The position numbers and the translations under genes are program-made. Below, one piece after another: positions 39,563 through 51,035 of a DNA stretch of 64,000 nt (its first letter is position 1; each line of letters opens with the position of its first letter). A model generated the notes under the pieces. It did not search any database and had not been told where the DNA came from. It was given only the letters and a program-made list of their open reading frames with translations. This DNA is from Methylibium petroleiphilum PM1 (lineage in GTDB: Bacteria; Pseudomonadota; Gammaproteobacteria; Burkholderiales; Burkholderiaceae_C): NCBI RefSeq assembly GCF_000015725.1, contig NC_008825.1, forward strand, positions 2,914,001 through 2,978,000. The letters are read 5' to 3'.

Positions 39563-42259
39563 ATGCGCGAAGGCACCGCTTCCCTCGTCCGCCGCGAGGA
39601 CTACAGCGCCCCGGCCTACTGGATCCGCAGCGTCGACCTCACGTTCGACCTGGACCCGCAGAAGACGCTGGTCATCAACCGCATGGAGGTCGAGCGCAAC
39701 CCCGACCTGCCGATGCAGCCGCTGCGCCTGGACGGCGAGGACATCAACCTCACGCGGGTGCTGGTCAACGGCGAGAGCATCTCCTTCCGCGTCGAGGGCG
39801 CGCAACTGGTGCTCGACGGCCTGCCGGACGGCCGCTTCACGCTCGAGCTGCGCAACACCTGCGCACCGGCGAAGAACACCCAGCTGTCCGGCCTGTACAC
39901 CTCCGGCGGCGGCTTCTTCACGCAGTGCGAGGCGCAGGGCTTCCGCCGCATCACCTACTTCCTCGACCGGCCCGACGTGATGGCGGTCTACACCGTCACG
40001 CTGAAGGCCGATGCCAAGGCCTACCCGGTGCTCCTGTCGAACGGCAACCTCGTGGAGCAGGCCGAACTCGACGGCGGCAAGCACTGCGCGAAGTGGCACG
40101 ACCCCTTCCCGAAGCCGAGCTACCTGTTCGCGCTGGTCGCGGCCGACCTGGTGATGCGCGAGCAGAAGATCCGCAGCCGTTCGGGCAAGGACCACCTGCT
40201 GCAGGTCTATGTGCGGGCCGGTGACCTCGACAAGACCGAGCACGCGATGAACTCGCTGATCGCCTCGGTGGCCTGGGAAGAGGCGCGCTTCGGCCTGTCG
40301 CTCGACCTGGAGCGCTTCATGATCGTCGCGGTCAGCGACTTCAACATGGGCGCGATGGAGAACAAGGGCCTGAACATCTTCAACACGAAGTTCGTGCTGG
40401 CCAGCGCCGCCACCGCCACCGACTTCGATTTCGCGCACGTCGAGAGCGTGGTCGGCCACGAGTACTTCCACAACTGGACCGGCAACCGCGTGACCTGCCG
40501 CGACTGGTTCCAGCTGTCGTTGAAGGAGGGGCTCACGGTCTTCCGCGACCAGGAGTTCAGCATGGACATGGCGGGCGCCGCCAGCGCCCGCGCCGTGCAG
40601 CGCATCCAGGACGTGCGCCTGCTGCGTCAGGTGCAGTTCTCCGAGGACGCCGGCCCGATGGCGCACCCGGTGCGGCCCGACCAGTACCAGGCGATCGACA
40701 ACTTCTACACCGCCACCGTCTATGAAAAGGGCGCCGAGGTGGTGCGGATGATGCACACGCTCGTCGGTCGCGACGGCTTCGCCGCCGGCATGAAGCGCTA
40801 CTTCGAGCGCCACGACGGCCAGGCCGTGACCTGCGACGATTTCGCGCAGGCGATCGCCGACGCCAACCCCGGCAGCGCCCTGGCCGGGCGACTGGACGCC
40901 TTCAAACGCTGGTACGCGCAGGCCGGCACGCCGCAGCTCGCCGCGAGCGGCCGCTATGACGCCGAGTCTCGCCGCTACACGCTCGAACTCACGCAGCGCG
41001 GCCTGCCCACGCCGGGCCAGCCCGACAAGCAGCCGTGGGTGATCCCGGTCGCAATCGGCCTGGTGGCCGCCGACGACGGCCGTGCGTTGCCGCTGCAGCT
41101 CGAGGGCGAACCGGCCGCGGGCGGCACCGACCGCGTGCTGGTGCTCGACCAGCCGAGCGCCGCCTTCACCTTCGTCGGCGTCGAGTCCGAACCCGTGCCC
41201 TCGCTGCTGCGCGGCTTCTCGTCGCCGGTGGTCCTGGACGCCGCACTGACGGACGCCCAGCTGCTGGTGCTGCTGGCGCATGACCAAGACGCCTTCAACC
41301 GCTGGGAGGCCGGCCAGCAGCTCGCGTTGCGCCGCCTGCTCGCGGCGGCCCGACGGCCGGACGACGGCACGCCGGTGCTCGACGAGCCCTTCGTCGCGGC
41401 AATGCACAGCCTGCTGCGCGATCCCTCACTCGACGCCGCCTTCAAGGAGCTCGCGCTCACGCTGCCGACCGAAACCTATGTGGGCGAGCGGCTGGGTGCG
41501 GAGATCGACCCACAGCGTGTGCATGCGGTGCGCGAGGCCGCGCGCCTGCAGCTCGCGCAGGCGCTGCGCGACGACTGGGTCTGGGCCTACGAGCACCACC
41601 AGCCCGCGGGCGGCTACTCGCCCGACGCACACAGCGCCGGCCAGCGCGCGCTGGCCAACCTGGCTCTGGCGATGCTGGTGCTCGACGCCACCGGCAGCGG
41701 CGACACCGTCTGGCCCGGCCGGGCCTACCAGCGCTTCAAGGACGCCGGCAACATGACCGACCGCTTCGGCGCGCTGTCGGCTCTGGTGAACGCGCACGCC
41801 GAGCTGGCGGTGCCGGCGTTGGAGCGCTTTCACGCGCTGTTCAAGGGCGAGGCGCTGGTGATCGACAAGTGGTTCGCGCTGCAGGCCGGCGCGAGCGAGC
41901 CGGTCGGCGAGCACGCCGGCCGCGTGTTCACGCGGGCCAAGGCCCTGCTGCAGCATGCCGACTTCTCGCTGCGCAACCCGAACCGGGCGCGCAGCGTGCT
42001 GGCGGCGCTGTTCCTCAACAACCCGGCCGCCTTCCACCGCCGCGACGCGGCCGGCTACGTGTTCTGGGCCGAGCGCGTGTGCGAGGTCGACGCCATCAAC
42101 CCGCAGCTCGCCTCGCGGCTGGCGCGCGCGCTCGACCGCTGGCGTGCGCTGGCCGAGCCTTACCGCAGCGCCGCGCGCGAGGCGATCGCCCGCGTGGCGG
42201 CCAAGCCGGAGCTGTCCGAGGACACGCGCGAGATCGTCACGCGCGCGCTGCAGGACTGA
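39563..42259 (+). CDS. pepN: Aminopeptidase N
   Basis: 898-residue M1 zinc aminopeptidase that removes N-terminal residues from cytoplasmic peptides. Visible features: N-terminal bowl domain, the substrate-recognition GAMEN in [14 protein letters not shown] near residue 263, and the zinc site [25 protein letters not shown] (HExxH plus the distal E in [13 protein letters not shown]). A long helical C-terminal domain runs to the end, as in E. coli PepN (870). Start ATG 39563 has GGAGA upstream. It lies 47 bp downstream of prfB. Confidence 0.97.
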
Positions 42260-42311
42260 CCTGCCCTCCTCCTCCCCCCTCCTCCTCTCTCACGTCCGAA
42301 GGAACCCCGAG

Positions 42312-43322
42312 ATGACCCGACGCATCAGCCTCACGCAGTACCTGGTGGAGGAGCAGCGCGAGCGCGGCCGCATCCCGGCGCAGTTGCGCCTGCTACTGGA
42401 AGTGGTAGCGCGCGCCTGCAAGAGCATCGCGATCAGCGTCAACAAGGGCGCGCTGGGTGGCGTGCTCGGCAGCGCCGGCAGCGAGAACGTGCAGGGCGAA
42501 GTGCAGAAGAAGCTCGACATCATCGCCAACGAGGTGCTGATCGAGGCCAACGAATGGGGCGGCGCGCTCGCGGCCATGGCCAGCGAGGAGATGGACAGCA
42601 TCTACGTCGTGCCCAACCGCTACCCCCAGGGCGAATACCTGCTGCTGTTCGACCCGCTCGACGGCTCGAGCAACATCGACGTCAACGTCAGCATCGGCAC
42701 CATCTTCTCGGTACTGAAGAAGCAGAGCGATACCCCGGGCGTCAGCACCCAGGATTTCCTGCAGCCCGGTAGCGCCCAGGTGGCCGCCGGCTACTGCGTC
42801 TACGGCCCGCAGACCACGCTGGTACTGACCGTCGGCGACGGCGTCGCGATGTTCACGCTCGACCGCGAGCAGGGCTCGTGGGTGCTGACCACCGACGAGG
42901 TGCGCATCCCCGAGGACACCAGGGAGTTCGCGGTCAACATGAGCAACCAGCGGCATTGGGCGCCGCCGATGCAACGCTACATCGACGAATGCCTGCAGGG
43001 CAAGGACGGCCCGCGCGGCAAGGACTTCAACATGCGCTGGGTCGCCAGCATGGTGGCCGACGTGCACCGCATCCTGTGCCGCGGCGGCGTCTTCATGTAC
43101 CCCTGGGACAAGCGCGAACCGGCCAAGGCCGGCAAGCTGCGGCTGATGTACGAGGCCAACCCGATGGGCTTCATCGTCGAGCAGGCCGGCGGCGCGGCCA
43201 CCAACGGCAAGCAGCGCGTGCTCGACCTGCAGCCGAGCCAGCTGCACGAGCGCGTCAGCGTGATCCTGGGCTCGAAGAACGAGGTCGAGCGCGCGAGCGC
43301 CTACCATCGCGAAGCGGGCTGA
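42312..43322 (+). CDS. fbp: Fructose-1,6-bisphosphatase class I (first of two)
   Basis: 336 residues. It dephosphorylates fructose-1,6-bisphosphate for gluconeogenesis. The metal-binding [21 protein letters not shown] is near residue 110-130; upstream [14 protein letters not shown] carries acidic ligands, and [20 protein letters not shown] lies near the C-terminus. A CSxGxxY-type loop is absent, as in other proteobacterial enzymes. The second FBPase lies in the cbb operon (54587-55660), so this copy probably serves heterotrophic metabolism. Start ATG 42312 follows GAAGGA. The PPi-phosphofructokinase gene follows 40 bp later. Confidence 0.95.
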
Positions 43323-43362
43323 CAGCGGCGGCCGCGACGTCACCACCGCGGAGGACGAGTCG

Positions 43363-44625
43363 ATGGCAAAGCAGAAGAGAAACGCGTTCTATGCCCAGTC
43401 GGGCGGCGTGACGGCGGTCATCAATGCCTCGGCCTGCGGCGTGATCGAGACGGCGCGCCGCCACAAGGACCGCATCGGCAAGGTCTACGCCGGCCGCGAC
43501 GGCATCATCGGCGCGCTGACCGAGGACCTGATCGACACCGGCAAGGAGTCGGCCACGGCGATCGCCGCGCTGCGCTCCACGCCGTCGGGCGCGTTCGGCT
43601 CCTGCCGCTACAAGCTCAAGTCGCTCGAGGCGAACCGGCGCGAGTACGAACGCCTGATCGAGGTGTTCCGCGCGCACGACATCGGCTACTTCTTCTACAA
43701 CGGTGGCGGCGACTCGGCCGACACCTGCTTCAAGGTCAGCCAGCTGTCGGAGGCCATGGGCTACCCGGTGCAGGCGATCCACGTGCCCAAGACCATCGAC
43801 AACGACCTCGCCTTCACCGACTGCTGCCCCGGCTTCGGCTCGGTGGCCAAGTACGTCGCGGTGTCGACGCTCGAGGCCTCGTTCGACGTGCGCTCGATGG
43901 CCAAGACCTCGACCAAGGTGTTCGTCGTCGAGGTCATGGGCCGCCATGCCGGCTGGATCGCCGCGGCCGCCGGCCTGGTCGAGGAGCAGGGCATCCCGGT
44001 GGTGATCCTTTTTCCCGAGATCGTGTTCGACGAGCCGGAATTCCTTGCCCGCGTCGACCAGCTCGTCCGGCAGCACGGCTACTGCACCGTGGTGGTGTCC
44101 GAAGGGTGCCACCACGCGGACGGCAGCTTCCTCGCCGAGCAGGGCGCGCGCGACGCCTTCGGCCACGCGCAGCTCGGCGGCGCAGCGCCGGTGGTGGCCA
44201 ACCTCATCAAGCAGGCACTCGGCCACAAGTTCCACTGGGCCGTGGCCGACTACCTGCAGCGCTCGGCGCGCCACATCGCGTCGAAGACCGACGTGACCCA
44301 GGCCTACGCGCTGGGGCGAAAGGCGGTCGAGCTCGCGCTGCAGGGCCACAACGCGGTGATGCCGACGATCGAGCGCCTGTCCGATGCGCCGTACAAGTAC
44401 CGCATCGGCATGGCGCCACTGGCAAAGGTGGCCAACGTCGAGAAGTTCATGCCGCGCGACTTCATCTCCAAGGACGGCTTCGGTATCACCGAGAAGTGCC
44501 GCCGCTACCTGCGACCGCTGATCCAGGGCGAGGACTATCCGCGTTTCACCAACGGCCTGCCGCGCTACGTGAGCCTGAAGAACGTGGCAGTGCCGAAGAA
44601 GCTGGCTGCCTTCGACCTGAAGTAG
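43363..44625 (+). CDS. pfp: Pyrophosphate-dependent 6-phosphofructokinase
   Basis: 420 residues. It catalyses reversible phosphorylation of fructose-6-phosphate with PPi. In the phosphoryl-donor loop, NGGGDSADT places Asp (D117) where ATP enzymes have Gly, and PKTIDND (K143) has Lys where ATP enzymes have Gly; both are diagnostic for PPi use. VEVMGRHAGWIAAAAG gives the fructose-6-phosphate contacts. Some members of this family also use sedoheptulose-7-phosphate. A GGAGG-containing Shine-Dalgarno precedes ATG 43363. The adjacency to FBPase means the two opposing steps share a neighbourhood and perhaps a transcript. The tRNA-Thr gene follows. Confidence 0.94.
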   Translation: MAKQKRNAFYAQSGGVTAVINASACGVIETARRHKDRIGKVYAGRDGIIGALTEDLIDTGKESATAIAALRSTPSGAFGSCRYKLKSLEANRREYERLIEVFRAHDIGYFFYNGGGDSADTCFKVSQLSEAMGYPVQAIHVPKTIDNDLAFTDCCPGFGSVAKYVAVSTLEASFDVRSMAKTSTKVFVVEVMGRHAGWIAAAAGLVEEQGIPVVILFPEIVFDEPEFLARVDQLVRQHGYCTVVVSEGCHHADGSFLAEQGARDAFGHAQLGGAAPVVANLIKQALGHKFHWAVADYLQRSARHIASKTDVTQAYALGRKAVELALQGHNAVMPTIERLSDAPYKYRIGMAPLAKVANVEKFMPRDFISKDGFGITEKCRRYLRPLIQGEDYPRFTNGLPRYVSLKNVAVPKKLAAFDLK

Positions 44626-44696
44626 TGCCACGCCATCGGCTAGAATCTGCGTTTTCTCGGAGCGGCATTGACGCCCCGAGGGTCTGAAAAGACCTT

Positions 44697-44772
44697 GCCG
44701 GTGTAGCTCAGTTGGTAGAGCAGCGCATTCGTAATGCGAAGGTCGGGAGTTCGACTCTCTTCACCGGCACCA
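44697..44772 (+). tRNA. tRNA-Thr (anticodon CGU)
   Basis: A 76-nt cloverleaf with encoded CCA. The acceptor stem pairs GCCGGTG (44697-44703) with CACCGGC (44762-44768), discriminator A, then CCA. The D arm AGCTCAGTTGGTAGAGC and T arm ending GGTTCGA-like GAGTTCGACTC are normal. The anticodon loop reads TTCGTAA, giving CGU for ACG codons; the whole central region matches E. coli thrW. A short hairpin (GGTCT-GAAA-AGACC, 44681-44694) lies immediately upstream and may be a processing or read-through structure. The promoter is not clear; a TAGAAT at 44641-44646 is a candidate -10. Confidence 0.96.
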
Positions 44773-44797
44773 TCGCTTGTGTTCGTCGCAGAACGGT

Positions 44798-45064
44798 TCA
44801 ACGGCGCCAGCGCCGCATCAGATCCGTCGCATGAGCGCCCCCGGCTACGGTCAACCACAAGCCGATCCAATACCATGCCGCATCGGTAACGGCTGCGCGC
44901 AACGCCAGCATCAGGCACAGCCCCGACACGAGGTTGACGGCAAAGTCGCCGACCGGCACGCCCTTGCCGGTGCGACGGTGGTACAGCGCCAGCGCGAGGC
45001 CTTCGAACAGCGTCAGGCCGATCACCAGATCGATGACGGTGACGCTCGACAGGCCTTCGAGCAC
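44798..45064 (-). CDS. Small membrane protein, unknown function
   Basis: 88 residues from a GTG start, with GAGGT just upstream of it. Two or three hydrophobic segments are visible (VIDLVIGLTLFEGLALALY, FAVNLVSGLCLMLALRAAV, WYWIGLWLTVAGGAHA), so it should be an inner-membrane protein. I do not recognise the family. It begins 7 bp after tspO stops and belongs to the same transcription unit as tspO and the bchP remnant. It converges on the tRNA gene. Confidence 0.7.
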   Translation of the reverse strand: MLEGLSSVTVIDLVIGLTLFEGLALALYHRRTGKGVPVGDFAVNLVSGLCLMLALRAAVTDAAWYWIGLWLTVAGGAHATDLMRRWRR

Positions 45065-45071
45065 GGCGACC

Positions 45072-45563
45072 TCAGGACCCGAACGGGCCGTTGAGACGGA
45101 CGGTCGCGAGGTTCAGGAAGCCGGCGAACGCCACCCACGCGAGGTAGGGCAGAAGCAACAGGCTCGCGGTGCGTGCATAACGGGCCAGCGCCCCGATCAG
45201 CAGCAGGATCGATAGCCACAGCAGCAACACCTCGAACAGCGCCCAGTCGGGCCGGTGCAGGCGGAAGAACAGCAGGCTCCACAGCACGTTCAGGAAGCCG
45301 TTGAGCGCGAACAGCGCCAGCATCCACTCCCGGTCGGTCCGCCGCGGCGCGCGGCGCCACGCGATCACGCCGGCCATGGCCGCCAGCGCGAAGATCGCCG
45401 TCCATGCTGGACCGAACAGCCAGTCGGGCGGCTTCCAGGGCGGCTGCACGAGCCGCTGATACCAGGGGCCCAGGTCGGTCATCAAGCCCCCGAGGCCGGC
45501 CACCGCGAGCGCGGCAGCCGCCGCGATCAGGACAGGCTTGAGGAGACCACCGCGTGAGGTCAT
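45072..45563 (-). CDS. tspO: TspO/MBR family protein (tryptophan-rich sensory protein)
   Basis: 163 residues with five predicted transmembrane helices. TspO binds porphyrins and in Rhodobacter sphaeroides represses photosynthesis-gene expression in response to oxygen. Hallmarks are LVQPPWKPPDWLFGPAWTAIF near residue 37-57 and LNGFLNVLWSLLFF near residue 85-99, with aromatic residues in helices 2 and 5 for ligand binding. The start overlaps the stop of the bchP remnant by four bases (ATGA), so it was part of a photosynthesis-type operon. It is present in many non-phototrophs too, so alone it does not show phototrophy. Confidence 0.93.
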   Translation of the reverse strand: MTSRGGLLKPVLIAAAAALAVAGLGGLMTDLGPWYQRLVQPPWKPPDWLFGPAWTAIFALAAMAGVIAWRRAPRRTDREWMLALFALNGFLNVLWSLLFFRLHRPDWALFEVLLLWLSILLLIGALARYARTASLLLLPYLAWVAFAGFLNLATVRLNGPFGS

Positions 45564-46591
45564 GCGCGCACCAGCCCCAGCAGGTGCCCCATGTCCTTGA
45601 AGAAGATGCGCACATGGGCCATCGGCTTCTTGCGGACCAGTTCCTTGTTCATGTACGACTCAAAGGTGAGCTGCTGCACGTCGCGGTCCTCGCAGATCGT
45701 GACGAAGCGCTCGCGGCGGCGGTCGCTGGAGTACCAGAACCACTGCATCACGCCGAGCACGCGGAACACCGTGCCATGGGCCTTCATGAAGCGCCGCCGC
45801 GCCTGCCGCAAGCAGCGGCCGTCGCCGGTCTGCAGCGCCGACTCGACCGCCTCGGCCGCAAGGCGCCCAGAGGCCATCGCGTAGTAGATGCACTCGCCCG
45901 AGGCCGGCGCGACGACGCCCGCGGCGTCGCCGGCCAGCAGCACGTCGCGGCCGTTGTCCCAGCGCCGCAGAGGCTTCATCGGGATCGGTGCACCCTCACG
46001 GCGCAACGTCTGAGCGCCCTGCAGCCCAGAGTCGGAGCGCAGGCGACCAACCGCCGCGCGCAGCGAGAAACCCTTGTCGGCGCTGCCGGTGCCGATGCTC
46101 AGCGTGTCGCCGTGCGGAAACACCCAGCCGTAGAAGTCGGGCGACAGGCTGCCGCGGTAGTAGACGTCGCAGCGCGAACCGTCGTAGCCGACCGGCTTGG
46201 CCAGCGGCGCGCGGACGATCTCGTGGTAGGCGAACACGCAGGGGTTGCGCTCCGCACCGGCGATCGCCTGGCGGGCCACCGCCGAGCGCGCGCCGTCGGC
46301 ACCGATGACGCAGCGCGCACGCACGCTGCGCGGCGCGCTGGCGGCGTCGCCGGGCCGCTCTCGGGCCTGGTAGTGCACGACGCTCACACCGTCGTCGTCG
46401 CGCGTGAGCCGCTCGAAGCTGCCGATCTGCCGTTGTGCACCGCTACCGGCGGCACGCGCGCGCAGCCACTCGTCGAAGGCATCGCGGTCGACCATGCCGA
46501 CGAAGCCGTTCTCGATCGGGATGTCGACCCGCTTGTCGGTCGGTGACACCATGCGTGTCAACCTGCTGAAAGCGCGCAGCCGGCGCGCCAT
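45560..46591 (-). pseudogene. bchP: bchP (geranylgeranyl reductase) lacking its N-terminal part
   Basis: 343 codons are open. From residue about 14 the sequence matches BchP, the FAD enzyme that reduces the geranylgeranyl tail of bacteriochlorophyll a to phytyl: RMVSPTDKRVDIPI, FVGMVDRDAFDEWLR, VIGADGARSAVARQAI, FAYHEIVRAP, CDVYYRGSLSPDFYGWVFPHG, GTGSADKGFSLR, LLAGDAAGVVAPASGE and AHVRIFFKDMGHLLGLV. About 60-65 N-terminal residues are missing, including the GxGxxG dinucleotide motif. The first 13 residues do not match, and the region abuts the end of the chemoreceptor gene after 20 bp. A usual Gly after PASGE is Cys here (GECIYYAM). I judge it non-functional. Comparison with BchP is from memory. 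Confidence 0.82.
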
Positions 46592-46611
46592 GCGCTGGCG
46601 CTACACCGGTC

Positions 46612-48222
46612 TCAATCGGGGCTCCACACGCCCAGCGCAGCCTGCAACCGCTGCGCTTCGCGGATTGCGTCGGCGCTCGACATGGCGCTGGCGCGCGCGA
46701 GCTCGGCGTTCTGGTGCGTGGTCGCGTCCAACGTCTGCAGCCGCGTGTTGATGTGCTCGACGCCGGCGCATTGCTCCTGCGCCGCGAGGCTGATCTGCGA
46801 GATCATCGTGCTGACCTCCTTCACCTGCTGAGCCACGCCATTGATGCGTGTGCCGACCTGGGCCGCCAGCTTCTCGCCGACGCCGGTCTGTTGCTGGGAT
46901 TCGTCGACCAGGTGCTTGATCTCCCTTGCCGCGGCGCCGCTGCGCTGAGCCAGCGTGCGCACCTCGCCGGCGATGATGTTGAAGGTGCGGCCCTGTTCGC
47001 CGGCACGGCTGGCGGCGGCGGCGGCGTTGAGCGCCAGGATGCCGGTCTGCAGCGCGATCTCGTCGATGACGTGGCTGATCTCGCCGATGCGCCGGCTGCA
47101 CGCGGTGATGTCGTGCATGGCGGTATGCATGGCGGCGGCAGCGGCGCAGGTCTGGTCGGCTTCGTCGGAGGCCTGGTGCGCCGACCGGCTGGCCTGGGTG
47201 GCCGCATCGGTGTTGCGCTGACTCAGCGCATCGATGTCGGCGGTGCTGCGCGTCACGGCCTGCACGTCGTCGGCCTGGCTCGCCGAGCGCTCGGCGAGGC
47301 GGCTCGCGCCGTCGGCCAGTTCGTCGACCACCGAAGCGACCTCGGCGGCGTGGAGCCGAGCGTCACCGAGCACAGCGGTCATCTTGGCCACCATCTGCCC
47401 GAGTGCGAGATTCAGCTCGAGCAGTTCGCCGGCCGTTCGCGTGTCGTCGAACTGCCGCGTGATGTCGCCGCCGGCGATGGCCATCGCGGCATCGAGCGAT
47501 TGGCGCAGCGGCGCGACCACGCGCTGCAGGAAATACACCGCCACCGCGATCGATGCCATCAGCCCGATCGATCCACCGACCAGGGCCCAGACGCGCCAGC
47601 CCCCGCTCATCGCCATCGGCACGGCCAGCGCATCGGGCCATAGCGCACCGACAAGCAGCAGAGTGAACAGCAATGCGAGGATCGCGGCGGTACCCTGCAT
47701 CCGCCACTGCACCGGCAGGTCCAGCGGGTTCTTCACGGCCCTGACGAGCGCGCGCCATCCGGTCTCGACGATGCGCCCGGCGCGCAGCACGTAGTGCGCG
47801 CCGGCGCCGGCCCGCCAGAGGCCGTAGACCTGCTCCGCCTCACGGACCTCGGCATCCGCGGGCGGGCACTGCACCGACGTGAAGCCGACGGTCTGCCGGT
47901 CCTTGAACATCGGGATGATGTTGGCCTTGACCCAGAAGGCGTCGCCGGAGCTGCTGCGGTTCTTGACGAGCCCCGTCCAGGGCCTTCCGGCATGGAGAAC
48001 CGCCCACATGTCCGCGAACACCTTCGGTGGCATGTCGGGATGCCGCACGATGCTGTGCGGTGCACCGAGCACCTGTTCCATCGCGTAGCCGCAGGTCTGC
48101 AGGAAGGCCTTGTTCGCGAAGCTGATCGCGCCCTGCAGGTCGGTGGTGGTGATCAGCGGCGCCTGCTGCACTGCCGAGACGATGCCGGCGGCGCCGCCCT
48201 GCTGGATGGGTCTGTGATTCAC
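46612..48222 (-). CDS. Aer-type methyl-accepting chemotaxis protein
   Basis: 536 residues from a GTG start with GGAG five bases upstream; an upstream open extension shows no homology. An N-terminal PAS domain (about 20-130: TDLQGAISFANKAFLQTCGY, IVRHPDMPPKVFADMWAVL, GRPWTGLVKNR) is of the FAD-binding Aer kind that senses redox or energy state. Two transmembrane helices (about 175-195 and 205-225) and a HAMP domain follow, then the signalling domain with the hairpin tip EIALQTGILALNAAAAASRAGEQGR. The tip differs slightly from the canonical one. No che genes lie nearby, so it would feed a chemotaxis system elsewhere. It lies directly upstream of the bchP remnant. Confidence 0.88.
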   Translation of the reverse strand: MNHRPIQQGGAAGIVSAVQQAPLITTTDLQGAISFANKAFLQTCGYAMEQVLGAPHSIVRHPDMPPKVFADMWAVLHAGRPWTGLVKNRSSSGDAFWVKANIIPMFKDRQTVGFTSVQCPPADAEVREAEQVYGLWRAGAGAHYVLRAGRIVETGWRALVRAVKNPLDLPVQWRMQGTAAILALLFTLLLVGALWPDALAVPMAMSGGWRVWALVGGSIGLMASIAVAVYFLQRVVAPLRQSLDAAMAIAGGDITRQFDDTRTAGELLELNLALGQMVAKMTAVLGDARLHAAEVASVVDELADGASRLAERSASQADDVQAVTRSTADIDALSQRNTDAATQASRSAHQASDEADQTCAAAAAMHTAMHDITACSRRIGEISHVIDEIALQTGILALNAAAAASRAGEQGRTFNIIAGEVRTLAQRSGAAAREIKHLVDESQQQTGVGEKLAAQVGTRINGVAQQVKEVSTMISQISLAAQEQCAGVEHINTRLQTLDATTHQNAELARASAMSSADAIREAQRLQAALGVWSPD

Positions 48223-48382
48223 GCTGTCTCCGTCCGCGCCTTGCGCTGTTGTGGGGTACACCTCCCGCCGACAGACGGGGTCGGGTCGCGGCAGCCCCTC
48301 ACGCAAGCTTCGAACCCGTCGGCGTCACGGTCAGCGAACGCGACGAACGGCCGGCCGACTTTCGGCACGGCACACAGAGTGA

Positions 48383-49372
48383 TCAGTCCGTTACCAGCGC
48401 CGCTCGGTCCGGGCGTGGTCGCCGACCCACCACCCGAGGCTTGGGCTCAACCGAAGTCTGCAACTGGGCATGGATGAGACGCTGCCCCTGCGCGGTCAGG
48501 AACTGCTCGAATGCCACCGCCACCTGCGGCAGCTGTCGCGACGCCAGGTGCAACACGAACCACTCACGCTCGACAGGGTTGCTGTCCAGCGGCAGCAGTT
48601 GCAGCAGATCGGCGTCGAGCTCGAGCCGGCAGGTGTGCAAGGACAGGAAGGCCACGCCGAAGCCCGCCACGCACATCTGCTTGATGGCCTCGTTGCTCGA
48701 CAGCTCGGAGCCGATGCGCAAGGTGATGGCCTCGTCCTTGAACAGGCGCTCCAGCGTCGTGCGGGTGCCAGAGCCGCGCTCACGTGCCAGCAGGCTGGCA
48801 CCCTCCAGATCGGCCAGCGTCAGCCTGCGCTGCGCCATCAACGGGTGGCGCGGCGACGCGATGAAGGCCATCGGGTGCTTGGCAAAGGCTGTCGCCACGG
48901 TCTTCAGCTCTCCGGGCGGGCGGCCCATGATCACCAGGTCGACCTCCTGGGCCGCGAGCATCCGCACGATCTCGTCGCGGTTCCCGACGCGCAGCTTGAC
49001 CTTCACGTTGGGATGCTCGTTCGCGAAGCTCACCAGCAACGGCGGCAGCAGGTATTCAGCGGTCGTCACGGCACCGACGCGCAGCGTGCCCGAGAACACG
49101 CCTCGCAGCGTGGCCATCTCGTCGCCGACGTCGCGCCACAGGTCGAGGATGCGGCCCGCATAGGACGCCATCAGGTCGCCCGCCGGCGTGAGTCGCACAC
49201 CGCGGCCCTCGCGCTGCAGCAGCGGCGTCCCGGCCGATTCCTCCAGCAGCTTGAGCTGGATCGAGACCGCGGGCTGGGTCAGGTAGAGCTCGCTCGCGGC
49301 ACGCGACACGCTGCCCAGCCGAGCGACGGCATGGAATGCCGAAAGCTGGCGCAGCGTCGCGTTCTTAAGCAT
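48383..49372 (-). CDS. cbbR: LysR-type regulator of the cbb operon
   Basis: 329 residues from ATG 49372 (MLKNATLRQLSAFHAVARLGS); a TTG two codons earlier is less likely. The N-terminal winged helix-turn-helix spans about 3-62 (SVSRAASELYLTQPAVSIQLKLLE). A coiled linker follows and then the two-lobed effector domain (about 90-300; LRVGAVTTAEYLLPPLL, VDLVIMGRPPGELKTVATAF). CbbR activates the divergent cbb operon in response to metabolites such as RuBP, ATP, phosphoglycolate or NADPH, depending on species. Divergent placement next to cbbL supports this strongly. Confidence 0.95.
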   Translation of the reverse strand: MLKNATLRQLSAFHAVARLGSVSRAASELYLTQPAVSIQLKLLEESAGTPLLQREGRGVRLTPAGDLMASYAGRILDLWRDVGDEMATLRGVFSGTLRVGAVTTAEYLLPPLLVSFANEHPNVKVKLRVGNRDEIVRMLAAQEVDLVIMGRPPGELKTVATAFAKHPMAFIASPRHPLMAQRRLTLADLEGASLLARERGSGTRTTLERLFKDEAITLRIGSELSSNEAIKQMCVAGFGVAFLSLHTCRLELDADLLQLLPLDSNPVEREWFVLHLASRQLPQVAVAFEQFLTAQGQRLIHAQLQTSVEPKPRVVGRRPRPDRAALVTD

Positions 49373-51003
<1,631 letters not shown>

Positions 51004-51035
51004 GCACGACCTCCCCGCACCTCCTGGAGTACCCC

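Noticed and set aside
44681..44694. GGTCT-GAAA-AGACC hairpin as a pfp terminator
   Set aside because: It is a perfect small stem but has no T-run and sits directly at the tRNA 5' end, so a terminator call is not supported.
48223..48306. Upstream extension of the chemoreceptor to 48306
   Set aside because: The extra residues show no homology, while the GTG at 48222 has GGAG at proper spacing.
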